DNA of 64,000 nt from Caulobacter sp. CCUG 60055 (GCF_022750545.1 NZ_PUIC01000001.1:496001-560000), one strand, 5' to 3'. Positions 42,138 to 51,679 are shown, counted from the stretch's first letter. Notes: a model not told the origin generated them from the letters alone. Program-made: numbers and translations.

Positions 42138-43390
42138 AGGCGCTCTGCCGCGACTGCTTCTGGACGGGCGACGGGGCGCCACGGCGGTGCCCGGCCTGCT
42201 TCTCGCCCCGCGTGGCGGCCCACGCCGAGCTCGACCGCCTGGCCATCGCCCACCTCGATTGCGACGCCTTCTACGCCTCGGTGGAGAAGCGCGACCGCCC
42301 CGAGCTGCGCGACCTGCCGGTGATCGTCGGCGGCGGCAAGCGCGGCGTGGTCACCACCTGCTGCTACATCGCCCGCATCAGCGGCGTGCGCTCGGCCATG
42401 CCGATGTTCAAGGCCCTGAAGCTTTGCCCCGAGGCGGTGGTCATCAAGCCCGACTTCAGCAAGTACCGCGCCGAGAGCGCGCGCATCCTCGGCCGGCTGT
42501 CCCACCTGACGCCCCTGGTCCAGCCGCTGTCGCTGGACGAAGCCTGGATGGACCTGTCGGGCACCGAGCGGCTGAACGGCGGCTTTCCCGCCCTGGTGCT
42601 GGCCAAGGCCCAGGCCGAAATCGAGCGCGAGAGCGGCCTGACCGTCTCCATCGGGGTCGCGCCGAACAAGTTCCTGGCCAAGATCGCCTCGGACCTCGAC
42701 AAGCCGCGAGGGTTCTCGATCATCGGCGCGGCCGAGGCCAAGACCTTCCTGGCGGGCCGGCCGGCCTCGATCCTGCCCGGCGTCGGCCCGGCCTTCGTGC
42801 GCGCCCTCGAACAGGCGGGCCTGCGCACCGTGGGCGACCTCGCCCGCGCCGATCCGCGCATGCTGGTCGACCGCTTCGGGGCTTACGGACTGCGCCTGTC
42901 GCAACTGGCCCAGGGGCAGGACAGCCGCGCGGTCGATCCGGACCAGCAACGCAAGGCGATCAGCGCCGAGACCACCTTCGAGGAGGACCTGACCGAACTG
43001 GAGCCTCTGTGCGACAAGCTCTGGCCGCTGTGCGAGCGGGTGGCCAAGCAGGCGCGGGCGGCCGGCGCGGCGGGGCGGGTCGCCACGCTGAAGCTGCGCA
43101 CCGCCGACTTCCGCATCGTCACCCGCCGCCGCACCCTGGCGGTTCCGACCCAGACGGCCCGCACCCTGTTCCAGGTGGCGCGCGAACTGCTGGCGCCGGA
43201 ACTGCGCGGCGGCGCCTACCGGCTAATCGGGGCCGGCCTTTCGGACTTCATCGACGCCGGCGACGCCGGGTCCGACCTGTTCGCGGGCGACGAGCGCCGC
43301 ACGCTGAAGGGCGAACAGGCCATCGACGCCCTGCGGGCCAAGTTCGGCGCCGGCGCCGTGGTTTCAGGCCGGGCGCTCAAGGGCTCGTGA
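42134..43390 (+). CDS. dinB: DNA polymerase IV with N-terminal zinc-finger-like extension
   Basis: This 418-residue Y-family polymerase has IAHLDCDAFYASVEKRDRP, the catalytic SLDEAWMDL with Asp-Glu, helix-hairpin-helix LPGVGPAFVRALEQ, and a little-finger domain. It performs translesion synthesis. Before the polymerase domain lie about 35 extra residues with Cys5, Cys8, Cys19 and Cys22 (CxxC-N10-CxxC), which should bind zinc. I see no beta-clamp motif of the standard C-terminal type with certainty. The start overlaps mak. Confidence 0.94.
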   Translation: MKALCRDCFWTGDGAPRRCPACFSPRVAAHAELDRLAIAHLDCDAFYASVEKRDRPELRDLPVIVGGGKRGVVTTCCYIARISGVRSAMPMFKALKLCPEAVVIKPDFSKYRAESARILGRLSHLTPLVQPLSLDEAWMDLSGTERLNGGFPALVLAKAQAEIERESGLTVSIGVAPNKFLAKIASDLDKPRGFSIIGAAEAKTFLAGRPASILPGVGPAFVRALEQAGLRTVGDLARADPRMLVDRFGAYGLRLSQLAQGQDSRAVDPDQQRKAISAETTFEEDLTELEPLCDKLWPLCERVAKQARAAGAAGRVATLKLRTADFRIVTRRRTLAVPTQTARTLFQVARELLAPELRGGAYRLIGAGLSDFIDAGDAGSDLFAGDERRTLKGEQAIDALRAKFGAGAVVSGRALKGS

Positions 43391-43467
43391 CCGTGGGCCT
43401 CTCCTCCCTTCTCGCCCTGTTGGCGACGCCGCTGGCGGCTTCCACCGCGTCGGCGCGCGGAGTATGA
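43387..43467 (+). CDS. Possible 26-residue signal-peptide-like ORF after dinB
   Basis: GTG at 43387 overlaps the dinB stop (GTGA), giving MTVGLSSLLALLATPLAASTASARGV, read in part as a hydrophobic core with an AxA ending. It resembles an orphan signal peptide and ends 26 bases before ridA. There is no independent support, so it may be chance. Confidence 0.2.
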   Translation: MTVGLSSLLALLATPLAASTASARGV

Positions 43468-43493
43468 CCTCGGCGAGGCATCACGGAGTCCCC

Positions 43494-43955
43494 ATGTCCA
43501 AGATCGAAGACCGCCTGGCCGCCCTGGGCGTCGCCCTGCCGGCCCCCAAGGCCCCGGTGGCCAACTACGTGCCCTTCGTGCGCGCCGGAAACCTCGTCCA
43601 CATCTCGGGGCAGGTCTCGATCGACGCCGACGGCGGGATCAAGGGCGTGGTCGGGGTCGACGCCGACCTGGAGACCGCGCAGGCGGCCGCCCGCCTGTGC
43701 GGGATCAACCTGCTGGCCCAGATGAAGGCGGCGACGGACGGCGATCTCGGCCGCGTGACGCGGGTGGTCAAGCTGGGCGGCTTCGTCCAGGCCGGGCCGG
43801 ACTTCTTCGACATTCCCCAGGTGGTCAACGGCTGCTCGGACCTGATGGTCGCGGCGTTCGAGGACGTCGGCCGGCACGCGCGTTCGGCGGTGGGCGTCTA
43901 TCGCCTGCCGTTCAACTTCGCGGTCGAGGTCGACGCGGTGGTGGAGATCCGGTGA
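43494..43955 (+). CDS. RidA/YjgF family protein
   Basis: This 153-residue protein starts MSKIEDRLAALGVALP and has the RidA-family core NYVPFVRAGNLVHISGQVS. Further conserved parts are RLCGINLLAQMKAATDGDL and GRHARSAVGVYRLPFN. It belongs to the longer YjgF subgroup with an N-terminal helix, and the canonical deaminase arginine appears in GRHARSAVG. Members hydrolyse reactive enamines or imines, or have no known activity. ATG at 43494 has GGAG just upstream. Its stop overlaps the GTG of the next gene. Confidence 0.88.
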   Translation: MSKIEDRLAALGVALPAPKAPVANYVPFVRAGNLVHISGQVSIDADGGIKGVVGVDADLETAQAAARLCGINLLAQMKAATDGDLGRVTRVVKLGGFVQAGPDFFDIPQVVNGCSDLMVAAFEDVGRHARSAVGVYRLPFNFAVEVDAVVEIR

Positions 43956-44704
43956 GGGAGACCTTCGGCGAGCTCTGGGACCTGCTCTTCCACCCGCCCG
44001 TGGCGCACCGCGGGCTGTGGAGCCCGGACGGCGCGCCGGAGAACTCGCTGGCGGCGTTCCAGGCCGCCTGCGCGGCAGGCTACGGCGTCGAGCTCGACGT
44101 TCAGCTCTCGGCCGACGGCGAGGCCATGGTTTTTCACGACGACGGCCTGGAGCGGATGACCGGCGCGTCCGGCCGGCTGCGCGAGCGCACGGCGGCCGAC
44201 CTGTCGACGCTGCGGCTGAACCAGGGCGACGAAGCCATTCCCACCCTGGCCGAGACCCTGGCCCTGATCGGCCGCCGGGCCATGGTCCATATCGAGCTGA
44301 AAACCCCGTTCGGCGAGGTCGGCCCGTTGGAGCGCCGGGTGTGCGAGGTGTTAAAGGACCACGCCGGCCCGACCTGCGTCATCGGCTTCAACCCCTACTC
44401 CCACGCCTGGTTCGCCGACCATCACCCCGCCGTGCTGCGGGGCCTGGACAGCTACGCCTACGCCGACGCCTCGGCCGAACGGCTGGCCCCCGACCTGCGG
44501 CGGGCCTTCGCCCGTCTGGACCATGTCGAGATCGCCCGTCCGCATTTCCTGGCCCTCGGCCTCGACATGCTGCCCAGCGAACCCGCCGCCGCCCTGCGCG
44601 CCGCCGGCATGCCGGTGGTCGCCTGGACCGTGCGCTCGCCCGGGCAATGGGACGCGGTGCGAGCCTGCTGCGACAACGTGATCTTCGAGGGCTTCCAGGC
44701 GTGA
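43952..44704 (+). CDS. Glycerophosphodiester phosphodiesterase family protein
   Basis: This 250-residue protein starts with GTG at 43952, inside the ridA stop (GTGA). It has the GDPD catalytic elements HRGLWSPDGAPENSLAAF, GVELDVQLSADGEAMVFHDD, HIELKTP and VVAWTVRS. It should split glycerophosphodiesters into glycerol-3-phosphate and an alcohol. No signal peptide is seen, so it is cytoplasmic. It overlaps the following FemAB-like gene by four bases. Confidence 0.92.
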   Translation: MRETFGELWDLLFHPPVAHRGLWSPDGAPENSLAAFQAACAAGYGVELDVQLSADGEAMVFHDDGLERMTGASGRLRERTAADLSTLRLNQGDEAIPTLAETLALIGRRAMVHIELKTPFGEVGPLERRVCEVLKDHAGPTCVIGFNPYSHAWFADHHPAVLRGLDSYAYADASAERLAPDLRRAFARLDHVEIARPHFLALGLDMLPSEPAAALRAAGMPVVAWTVRSPGQWDAVRACCDNVIFEGFQA

Positions 44705-45867
44705 TCGCCGTGCGCCCGGCGGTACGGGTCCATCGCCGCATCGCCGAGATCGGGCGCGAAGCCTGGGACGCCTGCGCCCCGGCCGGCGACGCCTACAACC
44801 CCTTCGTCGGCTTCGACTTCCTGGACGCCCTGGAAGAAGCGCAATGCGCCGTCGAACGCACCGGCTGGGCCCCGCACCACCTGTCGGTCCTCGACGACGA
44901 CGGCCGCGTCGCCGCCGTCATGCCGCTCTATCTGAAGTCCCATAGCCAGGGCGAGTACGTCTTCGACTGGAACTGGGCGGACGCCTACGAGCGCGCCGGC
45001 GGCCAGTATTACCCCAAGCTGCAGAGCGCCTCGCCGTTCTCGCCGGTGACCGGCCCCCGGCTGCTGGTCCGCCCGGACGTCGACGCCGACGCGGCCAGGC
45101 GCGTGCTGCTGAGCGGCGCGCTCCAGCTTTGCGAACGCACAGACGCCTCGTCGCTGCACGTGACCTTCCCCGACGAGGCCGACTGGCGGTTCATGGGCGA
45201 GCAGGGCCTGCTCCAGCGCCAGGACCAGCAGTACCACTGGGTCAACCGGGGCTATGCGACCTTCGACGACTTCCTGGCCGCGCTGTCGGCCAACCGCCGC
45301 AAGACCATCCGGCGCGAGCGTCGCGACGCCCAGGCCGGCCTCGACATCGCCGCTTTCACCGGCGCCGATCTCACCGAAGAGCATTGGGACGCCTTCTACC
45401 GGTTCTACATGGACACCGGGTCGCGCAAGTGGGGCAGCCCGTACCTCAACCGGACGTTCTTCTCGCTGCTGGGCGAGCGGCTGGCCGACAAGGTGCTGCT
45501 GGTCATGGCCCAGCGGGACGGCCGCTGGATCGCCGGGGCGCTGAACCTGATCGGCGGCGACAGCCTGCTCGGACGCAACTGGGGCTGCGTCGAGGACGTG
45601 CCCTTCCTGCATTTCGAGCTCTGCTACTATCAGGCGATCGAGCACGCCATCCGCCTGGGCCTGGCCCGCGTCGAGGCCGGCGCCCAGGGCCAGCACAAGA
45701 TCGCGCGCGGCTACCTGCCGACGGCGGTCTATTCGGCCCACTGGATCGCCGACCCCGCCCTGCGCGGGCCGGTGGCGCGCTATCTCGAACAGGAGCGCGA
45801 GGCGGTGCGGCGCGATATGGACGAACTGACCGAAGAGCACTCGCCGTTCCGACGCGGCGAAGGCTGA
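44701..45867 (+). CDS. GNAT/FemAB-like N-acyltransferase (PF04339 type)
   Basis: This 388-residue protein starts with GTG at 44701, overlapping the GDPD stop. It has two GNAT-like halves as in the Peptidogalycan biosynthesis/recognition family: NPFVGFDFLDALEEA, then SANRRKTIRRERRDA and FYRFYMDTGSRKWGSPYLNR. VEAGAQGQHKIARGYLP is the family's signature. The role of this family is unknown. Clear operon with dinB, ridA and gdpD suggests co-expression, not function. Confidence 0.88.
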   Translation: MIAVRPAVRVHRRIAEIGREAWDACAPAGDAYNPFVGFDFLDALEEAQCAVERTGWAPHHLSVLDDDGRVAAVMPLYLKSHSQGEYVFDWNWADAYERAGGQYYPKLQSASPFSPVTGPRLLVRPDVDADAARRVLLSGALQLCERTDASSLHVTFPDEADWRFMGEQGLLQRQDQQYHWVNRGYATFDDFLAALSANRRKTIRRERRDAQAGLDIAAFTGADLTEEHWDAFYRFYMDTGSRKWGSPYLNRTFFSLLGERLADKVLLVMAQRDGRWIAGALNLIGGDSLLGRNWGCVEDVPFLHFELCYYQAIEHAIRLGLARVEAGAQGQHKIARGYLPTAVYSAHWIADPALRGPVARYLEQEREAVRRDMDELTEEHSPFRRGEG

Positions 45868-45876
45868 CCGCTCGGC

Positions 45877-46455
45877 TTAGGACCGCTCCCAGGCCTGCCT
45901 GAGCAAGGCCGCCACCGTCTCGTCCGCCTCGCCGGCCGCCGTCAGCACCAAGGTCGCCCTCAGCCGCTCCGACCAGCCTTCGCTCGCCGGCGCTGTCAGG
46001 CGCCCGGAGGCCTCGGGGGACAAGGCCAGGCCCAGCCGCACCCGGTCGCCGGCCGCCGGCCGCACCGCCGCGAACTGATAGGCCCGCGACCAGGCCGTGT
46101 AGCCCTTGCGGGCGCCGAGCACCACGCCGTCCAGCCGGCCGACCAGCGCCGACACCGCCTCCATGATCGCCTTGCCGTTGGGCCGGCCGTCCCAGAGCGC
46201 CGCGATCAGGGCGTCCGGATCGTCCCAGCCGTGCTGCGAACCGAACGCCCGGGCCAGGACCAGCGAGGCGCGGTTCTGGGCCAGACCGTGATTTTCCTTG
46301 AACCAGCGCAACCGCGCCCGCATCCGCGTCTCCGGACAGGTTCGGGCCACGGCGACCCATTCGTCCAGCGTCCGGCCGGAATCCCGCTCCAGCCCCTCGC
46401 GCAGCGAGGCGAACCACTTCTTCTGCGCTTCGGTCAGGTGTTCGCCGTCGCCCAT
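45877..46455 (-). CDS. DUF4287/DUF5655 domain protein
   Basis: This 192-residue protein has an N-terminal DUF4287 region (about residues 8-70, KWFASLREGLERDSGRTLDEW and KENHGLAQNRASLVL). A DUF5655-like domain (about 85-190) contains VLGARKGYTAWSRAYQFAAV. Function is unknown. It is convergent with the FemAB-like gene (10 bases apart) and divergent from the HIT gene. The start MGDGEHLTEAQKK at 46455 fits the family N terminus. Confidence 0.82.
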   Translation of the reverse strand: MGDGEHLTEAQKKWFASLREGLERDSGRTLDEWVAVARTCPETRMRARLRWFKENHGLAQNRASLVLARAFGSQHGWDDPDALIAALWDGRPNGKAIMEAVSALVGRLDGVVLGARKGYTAWSRAYQFAAVRPAAGDRVRLGLALSPEASGRLTAPASEGWSERLRATLVLTAAGEADETVAALLRQAWERS

Positions 46456-46516
46456 GGTTTTCCGCCGCCGTCCATTTTGCTAGGCACGATGGCGCCAAGC
46501 ACAGGGAGCCGCAACG

Positions 46517-46954
46517 ATGAGCCTCGACGGGACCTACGACGACGCCAACGTCTTCGCCAAGATCATCCGCGGCGAGATGCCGTCGGTGAAGGTGTACGAG
46601 GACGACGACGTGCTGGCCTTCATGGACGTGTTCCCGCAGTCCAAGGGCCACACCCTGGTCATTCCCAAGCGCTCCAAGGCCCGCAACCTGCTCGAAGTCG
46701 AACCCGAGGTGCTGCAGACCCTGATCCTGGCGGTGCAGAAGGTGGCCAAGGCCGTCCGCGCGGCGGTCAATCCCGACGGCGTCATGGTCGGCCAGTACAA
46801 CGGCGCGCCGTCCGGCCAGACCATCTACCACCTGCACTTCCACATCATCCCGCGCTGGGAAGGCCAGGACATCAAGGGCCACAGCCACGGCCAGATGGCC
46901 GACATCGGCGAACTCAGCGAGCTCGCCAGGACGATCAGCGCCAAGCTGGGCTGA
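46517..46954 (+). CDS. HIT family nucleotide-binding hydrolase
   Basis: This 145-residue histidine-triad protein has FAKIIRGEMPSVKVYEDDD near the N terminus and the catalytic triad HLHFHIIPRW (HxHxHxx). It is Hint-like and probably hydrolyses adenosine phosphoramidates or acyl-AMPs. ATG at 46517 has GGAG in the AGGGAGCC just upstream. A strong bidirectional terminator follows. Confidence 0.94.
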   Translation: MSLDGTYDDANVFAKIIRGEMPSVKVYEDDDVLAFMDVFPQSKGHTLVIPKRSKARNLLEVEPEVLQTLILAVQKVAKAVRAAVNPDGVMVGQYNGAPSGQTIYHLHFHIIPRWEGQDIKGHSHGQMADIGELSELARTISAKLG

Positions 46955-46962
46955 CAAAGAAA

Positions 46963-46995
46963 AACGGCGGCCCTTTCGTTCGGGCCGCCGTTCCT
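46963..46995. terminator. Bidirectional terminator between the HIT gene and clpA
   Basis: AACGGCGGCCC (46963-46973) pairs perfectly with GGGCCGCCGTT (46982-46992). It is preceded by AAAGAAAA and followed by CCTTAGTT, so it can serve both the HIT gene (plus) and clpA (minus). Confidence 0.88.
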
Positions 46996-47011
46996 TAGTT
47001 CAAGGCCTCGA

Positions 47012-49318
47012 TCAGGCCAGGGCCGGCGCTTCCGCCTCGCCCGCTTCCGGCGCGCCGGCCTGCGGGTCCATCTCGAAGGCGATCTTGCCGTCCTTGAGCA
47101 CCACCTTGACGTGGCCGCCGCGAACCAGCCGGCCGAACAGGATCTCGTCGGCCAGCGGCTTCTTGATGTGCTCCTGGATCACCCGGGCCAGCGGCCGGGC
47201 GCCGTAGAGCTCGTCGAAGCCGTTCTTGGCCAGCCAGTCGGCCGCCTCGTCGGACAGCTCCACCGTGACGTGGCGGTCGGCCAGTTGCGCCTCCAGCTGG
47301 ATGACGAACTTGTGGACCACCTGGCGGATGATCTCCGGCGTCAGCGGCCTGAACGCCACCACCGCGTCGAGGCGGTTGCGGAATTCCGGCGAGAACAGCC
47401 GCTTGATCGCCGCCTCGTCCTCGCCCTCGGACTTGCCACGGCCGAAGCCGATCGAGTTCCGCTGGGCGTCCGACGCGCCGGCGTTGGTGGTCATGATCAG
47501 GATGACGTTCCTGAAATCGACCTTCTTGCCGACGGCGTCGGTCAGGACGCCGTGGTCCATGACCTGCAGCAGGATGTTGTAGACGTCCTGGTGCGCCTTC
47601 TCGATCTCGTCGAGCAGCACGACCGCGTGCGGATGCTGGTCGACGGCGTCGGTCAGCAGGCCGCCCTGGTCATGGCCGACATAGCCCGGAGGCGCGCCGA
47701 TCAGGCGGCTGACCGTGTGCCGCTCCATGTACTCCGACATGTCGAAGCGCAGGAGCTCGATGCCCAGGGTCGAGGCCAGCTGCTTGGCCGCCTCGGTCTT
47801 GCCGACGCCGGTCGGGCCCGAGAACAGGTAGCAGCCGATCGGCTTCTGCGGATCGCGCAGGCCAGCGCGGGCCATCTTCATCGCCGCCGACAGCTGGTGG
47901 ATGGCGTCGTCCTGGCCGAACACCACCCGCTGCAGGTCGGCCTCGAGCTGCTTGAGCGCCTCGGCGTCGGACTTGGACACCGATTTCGGCGGGATGCGGG
48001 CGATCTTGGCGACGACCGCCTCGATCTCCTTCAGGCCGATGGTCTTCTTGCGCTTGGATTCCGGCAGCAGCATCTGCGAGGCGCCGGCCTCGTCGATGAT
48101 GTCGATGGCCTTGTCCGGCAGCTTGCGGTCGGTGATGTAGCGCGCCGACAGGTCCACCGCCGCCTTGAGGGCTTCGCTGGTGTAACGCAGCTTGTGAAAA
48201 TCCTCGTAGTAGGTCTTGAGACCCTTGAGGATTTTTATGGTGTCCTCGACCGTCGGCTCGTTGACGTCGATCTTCTGGAAGCGCCGGACGAGCGCCCGGT
48301 CCTTCTCGAAGTGCTGACGGAACTCCTTGTAGGTGGTCGAGCCCATGCAGCGCAGCGTGCCCGAGGCCAGGGCCGGCTTGAGCAGGTTGGACGCGTCCAT
48401 CGCGCCGCCGCTGGTGGCGCCGGCGCCGATCACCGTGTGGATCTCGTCTATGAACAGGATGGCGTTGGGGTGGTTCTCCAACTCCTTGACCACCTGCTTG
48501 ACGCGCTCCTCGAAGTCGCCGCGATAACGGGTGCCGGCCAGCAGCGCGCCCATGTCGAGCGAGAAGATGGTCGCGCCGGAGAGGACGTCGGGCACCTGCT
48601 CGTTGACGATCTTGCGCGCCAGGCCCTCGGCGATGGCGGTCTTGCCGACGCCTGGGTCGCCGACCAGCAGCGGGTTGTTCTTGGTCCGCCGACAGAGGAT
48701 CTGGATGGCGCGCTCGACCTCGTTGATCCGGCCGATCAGGGGATCGACCTTGCCCTGCTTGGCCTTCTCGTTGAGGTTGACGCAGTAGGCCTCCAGGGCC
48801 TCGCCGCCGGTCTTGGCCTGCGGCTTGTCGTCCTCGGCTTCGGTCTGGCCCTTGACGGCGCGGGGCTCGCTCGCCCCGGCCTTCTTGGCGATGCCGTGGG
48901 CGATGAAGTTGACCGCGTCGTAGCGCGTCATGTCCTGCTCTTGCAGGAAATAGGCGGCGTGGCTCTCCCGTTCCGAGAAGATGGCCACCAGCACGTTGGC
49001 GCCGGTCACCTCCTCGCGGCCCGAGGACTGGACGTGGATCACCGCGCGCTGGATCACGCGCTGGAACCCGGCCGTCGGCTTGGCGTCCTCGCCGTCGTCG
49101 ACGACCAGGGACTGCAGTTCGACGTCGAGATAGTTGACGAGGCTCTTCTTCAGGGCGGCGAGATCGACGTCGCAGGCGCGCATGACGCCGGCGCCGTCCT
49201 CGTCGTCGGTCAGCGAAAGCAACAGGTGCTCAAGCGTCGCGTATTCGTGCTTGCGCTGGTTGGCCAGGGCGACGGCGCGATGAAGAGTCTCTTCGAGATG
49301 TCGCGAAAACGAGGGCAA
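47012..49318 (-). CDS. clpA: ATP-dependent Clp protease ATP-binding subunit ClpA
   Basis: This 768-residue protein has an N-terminal Clp_N domain with two helical repeats ([22 protein letters not shown]). Two AAA+ domains follow, with Walker [16 protein letters not shown] (about 215) and [14 protein letters not shown] (about 500), and Walker [14 protein letters not shown] and [11 protein letters not shown]. It unfolds substrates for ClpP; no clpP gene is nearby. It is nine bases after clpS. The C-terminal tail is acidic/Ala-rich. Confidence 0.97.
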   Translation of the reverse strand: MPSFSRHLEETLHRAVALANQRKHEYATLEHLLLSLTDDEDGAGVMRACDVDLAALKKSLVNYLDVELQSLVVDDGEDAKPTAGFQRVIQRAVIHVQSSGREEVTGANVLVAIFSERESHAAYFLQEQDMTRYDAVNFIAHGIAKKAGASEPRAVKGQTEAEDDKPQAKTGGEALEAYCVNLNEKAKQGKVDPLIGRINEVERAIQILCRRTKNNPLLVGDPGVGKTAIAEGLARKIVNEQVPDVLSGATIFSLDMGALLAGTRYRGDFEERVKQVVKELENHPNAILFIDEIHTVIGAGATSGGAMDASNLLKPALASGTLRCMGSTTYKEFRQHFEKDRALVRRFQKIDVNEPTVEDTIKILKGLKTYYEDFHKLRYTSEALKAAVDLSARYITDRKLPDKAIDIIDEAGASQMLLPESKRKKTIGLKEIEAVVAKIARIPPKSVSKSDAEALKQLEADLQRVVFGQDDAIHQLSAAMKMARAGLRDPQKPIGCYLFSGPTGVGKTEAAKQLASTLGIELLRFDMSEYMERHTVSRLIGAPPGYVGHDQGGLLTDAVDQHPHAVVLLDEIEKAHQDVYNILLQVMDHGVLTDAVGKKVDFRNVILIMTTNAGASDAQRNSIGFGRGKSEGEDEAAIKRLFSPEFRNRLDAVVAFRPLTPEIIRQVVHKFVIQLEAQLADRHVTVELSDEAADWLAKNGFDELYGARPLARVIQEHIKKPLADEILFGRLVRGGHVKVVLKDGKIAFEMDPQAGAPEAGEAEAPALA

Positions 49319-49327
49319 GGGGGCCTC

Positions 49328-49657
49328 TCAATCCTTTTCCATGGTGCACTGGAGCGGGTGCTGATGCCGGCGAGCGGTGTCGGTCACCTGGGCGACCTTG
49401 GTTTCGGCCACCTCGTAGGTGAAGACGCCGCATACGCCGACGCCATGCTGATGGACGTGCAGCATGATCCGGGTCGCGTCTTCGCGCGATTTGTTGAAGA
49501 ACCGCTCCAGAACGTAGACGACGAATTCCATAGGCGTATAGTCGTCGTTGAGGAGCAGCACGCGGTACAGCGAAGGCTTCTGCGTCTTCGGCTTGGCCTG
49601 CGTGACGACGGCGGAGCCGACGCCGTTTCCCTGATCACCTTGCTTTCGCTCGGCCAT
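49328..49657 (-). CDS. clpS: ClpS adaptor protein
   Basis: This 109-residue protein has an unstructured N terminus and the ClpS core [20 protein letters not shown]. The N-degron pocket residues sit in the DDYTPMEFV segment, and [22 protein letters not shown] follows. It delivers N-degron substrates to ClpA. I chose MAERKQGDQ at 49657; a longer frame to 49702 adds a non-conserved extension. It forms an operon with clpA. Confidence 0.96.
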   Translation of the reverse strand: MAERKQGDQGNGVGSAVVTQAKPKTQKPSLYRVLLLNDDYTPMEFVVYVLERFFNKSREDATRIMLHVHQHGVGVCGVFTYEVAETKVAQVTDTARRHQHPLQCTMEKD

Positions 49658-49865
49658 CAACAATGGTCTCCAAGGCGCGCCGAAAACACCGACGCGCTTC
49701 ACTGATTAGATATGGAAACAGGAACCGTTTGGAAGAGCCGATCGCCATGCGGCGACGGATTAACGCAAGGGCGCCTGTCTTTGGGGCGGGTCGCGCGCCG
49801 ACCGCCGGAACCGCCCTTGGGCGGCGGCGCGCGGCGACGCCAAGCCTAGATAGGAAGCCGGACGC

Positions 49866-50930
49866 CTAGCGCCAATGGACCATCGCGCCGTGCGGGTGGA
49901 CCGAGGCCAGGATTCGCGCCTCCCCGCCCGGCCAGAGCGTCAGCCTCACCTGCATCGGACCGGTCGGATCGTCGGGATCGGGCTCCATGCGCAGCCACGC
50001 GAAGGGCGAATCACTTCGGGCCTCCGCGCCGGCCGCCGCGACTGCGTCGGCCACCCTGGCCTGGGTCTCGCCAGGCAGATACTGCCAGACCACGGAGTGG
50101 AACAGCACCACCGCGCGGCCCGCCCGTGGGCGGACGTGATCGGCCGCCCAGGCCCCGGCGTCGGCGCGCTCCACCGGCGGCGGATGGCGGCGGGCGACGT
50201 CGATCGCCGAGCGCAGGCGGGCCAGGCGGTCGGGCTGGTCCGGCCAGACATAGGCCTGCAGGCGCAGCGCCGCCTCGGGCGAGGCCAGGTCGATCGGCCG
50301 CAGGTCGCACCCGGCCCGCGAGTCGACCCGCACGGGCGCGTCTAGCGGCGGAGAGCCGCCCGACCAGGCCGCGTCCAGCCGCACCGGCGAGCCGGCGTCG
50401 CCCCAGGCCCCATGTTCCCCCAGCGCATAGCGATAGCGGTCCCAGTTGAGGTTCAGACCGCCGCTGGCCCCGATCTCCAGGCAACGCAGCGGCAGGCCGG
50501 TCTCCGCCGCGACGGTGAGAAAGCCGCCGAGCAGGCATAGCGAACGCCGCACCTCGTTGGTCTGGGGCGCCGAAGCCATGAACGTCGCCAAGGTCTCGAA
50601 CCGCGCCTCGGCGGCGGCGGCCAGGGCGTCGGCGAGCGCGCCGTCGTCGCCCGCCTCCCCTTTGGGCGGATAGAAGGCCTCCAGGCCCGGCGCCTGTCCC
50701 GCCAGCGTCAGATAATGCAGCCCGCCGAGCAGCCTCAGCGGCATGACGTCCTCCATGATCCGGCGCAGGTCCGCCTCTCGCCAGGGATCGAGCAACCGTG
50801 CCAACGCACCGCCGGCGTCGGCGCGCGCAGCGGCCAGCCTGAGCACGCGGGCGGAAAAGGCCGAGCCCAGAAGCGCGCAGGCGTCGGCCTGCGAGTCCAA
50901 GGCTTTCAGGACCGGATCGGCAAGGGTCAT
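49866..50930 (-). CDS. DUF2332 family protein
   Basis: This 354-residue protein belongs to DUF2332, with FYPPKGEAGD, LRCLEIGASGGLNLNWDRY (a methyltransferase-like glycine-rich loop), and RAVVLFHSVVWQYL. The C-terminal WLRMEPDPDDPTGPMQVRL is typical of the family. Enzyme activity is unknown. ATG at 50930 (MTLADPVLK) has AAGG eight bases upstream. A TTG at 50984 is an alternative that adds 18 residues. It lies alone between clpS and the phasin gene, both facing the same way. Confidence 0.85.
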   Translation of the reverse strand: MTLADPVLKALDSQADACALLGSAFSARVLRLAAARADAGGALARLLDPWREADLRRIMEDVMPLRLLGGLHYLTLAGQAPGLEAFYPPKGEAGDDGALADALAAAAEARFETLATFMASAPQTNEVRRSLCLLGGFLTVAAETGLPLRCLEIGASGGLNLNWDRYRYALGEHGAWGDAGSPVRLDAAWSGGSPPLDAPVRVDSRAGCDLRPIDLASPEAALRLQAYVWPDQPDRLARLRSAIDVARRHPPPVERADAGAWAADHVRPRAGRAVVLFHSVVWQYLPGETQARVADAVAAAGAEARSDSPFAWLRMEPDPDDPTGPMQVRLTLWPGGEARILASVHPHGAMVHWR

Positions 50931-51043
50931 GCGCGCAGCCTTGGCCCTGCGGCGGAAGGCGGCAAGATTGAAAGCGTCGATCAACCTAGGCCGGGAGGCA
51001 GGCGGCGCTCAAATGTCGCACAGAGACCTGGGACAATGAAAAA

Positions 51044-51069
51044 CCCCCGGCGCATCGCTGCGCCGGGGG
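51044..51069 (-). terminator. Intrinsic terminator of the phasin gene
   Basis: CCCCCGGCGCA (51044-51054) and TGCGCCGGGGG (51059-51069) form a perfect 11-bp stem with a TCGC loop. On the minus strand the stem is followed by TTTTTCATT (from AATGAAAAA at 51035-51043). It is 26 bases past the phasin stop. Confidence 0.92.
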
Positions 51070-51095
51070 CTCTCTAAGTCAAGGCCGCGCCAGAC

Positions 51096-51533
51096 TTAGC
51101 GGGCGGCTTGGAACTTCTCGACGGTCGCGGTGACGCGGGCGTTGAGCGGGGTCAGGGTTTCCTTGACCGAGGCGGCGACGGTTTCCGAAGCCTTGTTCAC
51201 CTCGGCGAGGTAGCCTTCCAGGGCCGACTTGGCCCAGGCGGTCTGCAGCTCGACCACTTCCTGCACGCTCTTGGCCGAGGTCAGGCTCTTGGCGGCGGCG
51301 ACGTGGTCCTCGACCGACTTCTTCGAGTAGGCGATGGCCTGGGCGCCCAGGGCTTCCGCGCCCTTGGTGGCGGCGGTCACCGAGGCCACGACGGCTTCGA
51401 GGTTCTGCTTGGAATGGGCGTTCAGCTCGTTCAGGGCGGCGAGGGACTTCTCGACCGAGTCCTTGAACGCTTGGTTGCCGGCGGTCGTGAACTGCTCGAC
51501 CGTGGTCTTCAGGGCGTCGGCGGCTTTCGCCAT
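51096..51533 (-). CDS. Phasin family protein (polyhydroxyalkanoate granule-associated)
   Basis: This 145-residue, almost wholly helical protein is rich in Ala, Lys and Glu. It has the phasin_2 pattern FKDSVEKSLAALNELNAHSK and SAKSVQEVVELQTAWAKSAL. It should coat PHB granules. ATG at 51533 has AAGGAGAA seven bases upstream. A strong terminator follows. A palindrome 147 bases upstream is a candidate site for a PhaR-like repressor. Confidence 0.9.
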   Translation of the reverse strand: MAKAADALKTTVEQFTTAGNQAFKDSVEKSLAALNELNAHSKQNLEAVVASVTAATKGAEALGAQAIAYSKKSVEDHVAAAKSLTSAKSVQEVVELQTAWAKSALEGYLAEVNKASETVAASVKETLTPLNARVTATVEKFQAAR

Positions 51534-51679
51534 GGGTTGTTCTCCTTGCTCGCGCTGGGGGCTGGCGCGTGTTGCGGCGCGGGGGCCGCAGGGCAAATCG
51601 GCTTCAAGCGGACCGAACGATAGCCCGCTCTGTGCGATCATCGTTATGCCAGAAGCCTTCCCTCAGCGTCAACGATTTT

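Noticed and set aside
49658-49869. Short plus-strand frame between clpS and the DUF2332 gene
   Set aside because: It is Arg/Ala-rich, overlaps the clpS start region, and has no ribosome-binding site or recognisable feature. The region more likely holds the clpS promoter.
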